From: JALZAI01 sp038212215
GTDB lineage: Bacteria; Actinomycetota; Actinomycetes; Mycobacteriales; Jatrophihabitantaceae
NCBI GenBank assembly: GCA_038212215.1
Contig: JBBQUT010000060.1
Span: forward strand, 1 to 16,648
Length of the DNA: 16,648 nucleotides
Reading direction: 5' to 3'
Position 1 is the first letter of the stretch, and every line of letters begins with the position of its first letter. The translations under genes and the position numbers were made by a program. This document shows positions 14,091 through 16,648 of the stretch, piece after piece. The notes under the pieces are model-generated. The model worked only from the letters and a program-made list of their open reading frames with translations, made no database searches and was not told where the DNA came from.

Positions 14091-16648
14091 CTACGGCGGC
14101 GTTGGCATCTGCGAATTGGCCGCGGCGCGCGCCAAGCAGTCAGGCCTCACCGCAATCGCACCCCCGAAGTGTTCTAAGGCGACACGGAGCCAACGTCGGA
14201 GCCTCACCCAGAGCTCGATTTCGAGACCGCGTTCCAGGCCGCGCTCGGGCTGACGGCTGGCTGCGCGTTCGAGTTGCTGACCAACGTCGATCTGGCGGTC
14301 CAGGGTCGCGAGCCGGCCGAGCTCGGCACTGTGCTCGGCTTCCCAACTGCTGCGGGTACGCATCTCGGGAGTGATCGCTTCGAGCTCGGTCTCAAGCTTC
14401 GCGAGCTTCTTGTCGTGGCCGTCGATCTCGGCCTGGAAGGCGGTGATGCGCCGTTCGTATTCGCGTCGTTCGGCCCGGTGGGTTCTGCGGCCGATGGGTC
14501 CGAGCTGGTCGAGGGACGTCCGTGCCTTGTCGAGGCGCCATTGGGCGTTAGCTCGGTAGTTGGTTTCGCGAGCGAACGTTTCGGTGAGTTGGCGCCACTC
14601 TCGGGACAGATCCGCGGGCCCGTGGCCGATGCGGACGCAAAGCGTGTCTCGTTCCCAACGGAGTTGTTCGAGCGAACCCGGCAGCGGGTCGAGCTGGTCG
14701 ATGGCCATGGTCTTGCTCGCGCTTCGTGCGATGGCCCGGCGGACCAAGTCGAGCGGATCGTGCTCGAGTTCGGTGGTGTGTCTTGCTTCTTCGCGTCGAT
14801 CTTCGGCGACGATGAACAGTTCGTTGTGGTGTCGGCCTCGGGAGAGGGCGGTGTAGGCGTGTTCGCGGGTCAGGGTGTCGTCGGCGAGGATGTAGCACCG
14901 GTCGACGGTCGCGCCTTGCGCTTTGTGGATGGTCGTCGCATACCCGTCCGCAAGATGCCCCGCCTCCGCGTACCCGAACCGTACGACGAGCGTCTCTCGG
15001 CTGGTGGTGGTGAGGGTCATCTCGTGTCGGCTCGTATCGATCCGTTCAACCACGGCACGGGTGCCGTTGAGGAGACTGAGCGGGTAATCGTTGCGTAATG
15101 CGAGGACAGTGTCGCGTTCGGCGAACGGTCGACCGCCGAGCACGACCAGGTCGTCACCGAGGTGACCCTCGTCCCAGAGGACGTGTCGGGCACGACGGTT
15201 GAGGTCATCGACATCCGTGAGACGCCCGGCGACCATGAGCACGTCGCCACCGTCGACGCGGGCGTTCATCCATTCGTCGACGAGCCGATCACGGCTTTCG
15301 TCGTCGGTGTTGGAGTGGTGAACTCGGTCGTGACCGAGGTACGCGTCGAGGGCCCGGTCTGGATCACCGGCTCGGAGTTCGGCGAGCGTCGCCCGCTCCC
15401 ACACTTCTGTTTGTCGTCGGTTGTCGCGCAACTGGCTGGCACCGAGCCGGTCCTGAAGACCGGCGAAGCTGCCGCCGGCTTCGATCTCGGGCAACTGGCA
15501 CGGATCACCGACGAGAACAACCTTCGCCCCGCCCGTGGTCGCGTGGGCGAGGAGTCGGGCGAGTTTGCGGGTGCCGACTATCGCGGCTTCATCAACGACG
15601 AGCACGGTCATGTCGTCGAGTGTCGTCCTGTGCCGGTCGATACGGGCGAGGAGCCGATCGATCGTCGACGCGGGTATCCCCGCGTCGTCTCCGAGTTGTT
15701 TCGCGGCTCGGGCCGCGAGCGAGCAACCGACGACGTGGTATCCGGATGTGGTCCAGGCTTCGCGGGCGGCGGCGAGCGCGAACGTTTTCCCGGCGCCGGC
15801 GACGCCTTCCACGATCTCGACCCCGTCGCCGGAGGCACAGATCGCCCGCACCATCTCCCGTTGCTCCCCGGCGAGGGAGGGCCTCCCCCCGATCGCGCCG
15901 TCGATCGGCATGGTGTCGGCCACTCCGACTCCGGTCGCCCGCGGGGTCAAGGCTGAGGCGAGGAGCCGGCGTTCGGTGTCGAGCATCTCTGGGGTGGTCC
16001 ACCGATATTCGTCGGTCCGCGCCCCGACGACGGCGCCGTCCTGGCGGTAGATGACCGCAGCCCGTGCGTCGATCCGGACCGCGACGACATGCCCGGACTC
16101 TAAGAACCCGTTGACGAGGTCGAGGACCTGATCGACCCGACCCCCACCCGGGAGCGCGTTACAGACGGCTTTGATGACGTCGCGTTGACCGAACGTACTC
16201 ACCGACCGGGTCAACCCGTCAGGAGACGCCAACCACCGATACAACCGTTCCGCAGCTGGCGTCCCGACCGCCGGCGGATCAATGACCGTCGTCCGATCCA
16301 CAACCCCGGCCAGTGTCTCGTCGGTGAGACCGAACCTCTCGGCGCGTTCCCGCCATGCGGGGAGCAGCCCGGCCGGATCGGCGGCGGTCTTGGCTTTGCG
16401 GGTGGCGTAGGTCGCGACCTGTGCCGCTCGGGCGCTGTGTTGGCCGTGCTCATCGAGATGGGCTTCGATCTCGCGTCGGCGGGTCGAGAACTCCCGCAAC
16501 ACCGGCCGGTCGAAGCCCGCAATGTCGGCGATACCGTTCCGGACTGGTCCCCACTCGACACCAAGCCGCTGGGTCAGTTCCCACCGCAGATGAGCTTCAT
16601 AGAGGTAGCCGACGGGAGCGGACCACGCGTACAACGGGCGAGCATCCA
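14091..16648 (-). CDS. MobF-family conjugative relaxase/helicase (TraA/TrwC-like), N-terminus beyond window
   Basis: The frame is open from the right edge to TAG at 14091-14093, about 851 visible residues. The first visible part (ARPLYAWSAPVGYLYEAHLR, then GVEWGPVRNGIADI) is the end of a TrwC-type relaxase domain; the nicking tyrosines and HUH histidines lie off the edge. A RecD/TraI-type superfamily 1B helicase follows: Walker A GVAGAGKT (about 15781-15810), Walker B VLVVDEAAIV (about 15577-15607), LVGDPCQLPEIEAGGSF (about 15470-15530), DNRRQ (about 15420), TTIHKAQGA (about 14905-14945) and AYTALSRGR (about 14830-14860). All helicase motifs look intact. The C-terminal 200 residues are charged and probably coiled coil (RREYERRITAFQAEI region). 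The protein nicks oriT and unwinds the transferred strand during conjugation. Its gene lies on the same strand upstream of the RHS gene and points to an integrated conjugative or mobilizable element, or a plasmid. Confidence 0.92.
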   Translation of the reverse strand, partial: DARPLYAWSAPVGYLYEAHLRWELTQRLGVEWGPVRNGIADIAGFDRPVLREFSTRRREIEAHLDEHGQHSARAAQVATYATRKAKTAADPAGLLPAWRERAERFGLTDETLAGVVDRTTVIDPPAVGTPAAERLYRWLASPDGLTRSVSTFGQRDVIKAVCNALPGGGRVDQVLDLVNGFLESGHVVAVRIDARAAVIYRQDGAVVGARTDEYRWTTPEMLDTERRLLASALTPRATGVGVADTMPIDGAIGGRPSLAGEQREMVRAICASGDGVEIVEGVAGAGKTFALAAAREAWTTSGYHVVGCSLAARAAKQLGDDAGIPASTIDRLLARIDRHRTTLDDMTVLVVDEAAIVGTRKLARLLAHATTGGAKVVLVGDPCQLPEIEAGGSFAGLQDRLGASQLRDNRRQTEVWERATLAELRAGDPDRALDAYLGHDRVHHSNTDDESRDRLVDEWMNARVDGGDVLMVAGRLTDVDDLNRRARHVLWDEGHLGDDLVVLGGRPFAERDTVLALRNDYPLSLLNGTRAVVERIDTSRHEMTLTTTSRETLVVRFGYAEAGHLADGYATTIHKAQGATVDRCYILADDTLTREHAYTALSRGRHHNELFIVAEDRREEARHTTELEHDPLDLVRRAIARSASKTMAIDQLDPLPGSLEQLRWERDTLCVRIGHGPADLSREWRQLTETFARETNYRANAQWRLDKARTSLDQLGPIGRRTHRAERREYERRITAFQAEIDGHDKKLAKLETELEAITPEMRTRSSWEAEHSAELGRLATLDRQIDVGQQLERAASRQPERGLERGLEIELWVRLRRWLRVALEHFGGAIAVRPDCLARAAANSQMPTPP

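Noticed and set aside
14274..15098. 274-codon plus-strand frame
   Set aside because: Antisense to the relaxase-helicase, whose helicase motifs prove the minus-strand frame.

Overview
The window is high-GC DNA, most likely from an actinobacterium. Gene-dense GC-rich coding, an LLM-type flavin oxidoreductase, a TNNAACNNGTTNNA (KstR-like) operator and a possibly leaderless promoter all fit; something near Acidimicrobiia is a guess. The left quarter looks like ordinary chromosome and the rest like accessory DNA: a conjugation relaxase, a giant RHS polymorphic toxin, its immunity gene and a leftover piece of RHS.

Left part, 1-3674: an agmatine deiminase gene cut by the left edge (minus strand), a divergent LLM-class flavin-dependent oxidoreductase (1251-2375, plus strand), a 357-base convergent gap, and a short-chain dehydrogenase (2733-3674, minus strand). 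The gap holds a long imperfect hairpin and two tandem copies of a 94-bp unit, each able to fold. Positions 3675-4253 carry no convincing gene. They hold a 9+9 bp operator-like inverted repeat and a short C-terminus-like relic, and probably include the border between core and accessory DNA.

Right part, 4254-16648, all on the minus strand. Reading in the direction of transcription: a MobF/TraA-like relaxase-helicase whose HUH relaxase N-terminus lies beyond the right edge; a hairpin; a roughly 2983-residue RHS/YD-repeat protein; a 142-residue probable immunity protein whose ATG overlaps the RHS stop in an ATGA; and a 206-bp orphan fragment of RHS that matches 7081-7290 of the intact gene. The RHS protein has a membrane anchor, three SdrD_B-like beta domains, two copies of a roughly 330-residue propeller-like module, a DUF6531-like segment, YD repeats, an RHS core, a Gly/Ala-rich hydrophobic pretoxin region and a roughly 100-residue toxin domain.

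Working model: the RHS protein is exported and presented at the surface, its C-terminal domain acts on neighbouring cells, and the coupled small gene protects the producer. The toxin-immunity tip is visibly less GC-rich than the RHS backbone. The orphan RHS fragment directly behind the immunity gene marks this as an exchangeable cassette, and the last codons of the immunity gene appear to be made from RHS-derived DNA. The neighbouring relaxase suggests that the unit travels on an integrated conjugative or mobilizable element.
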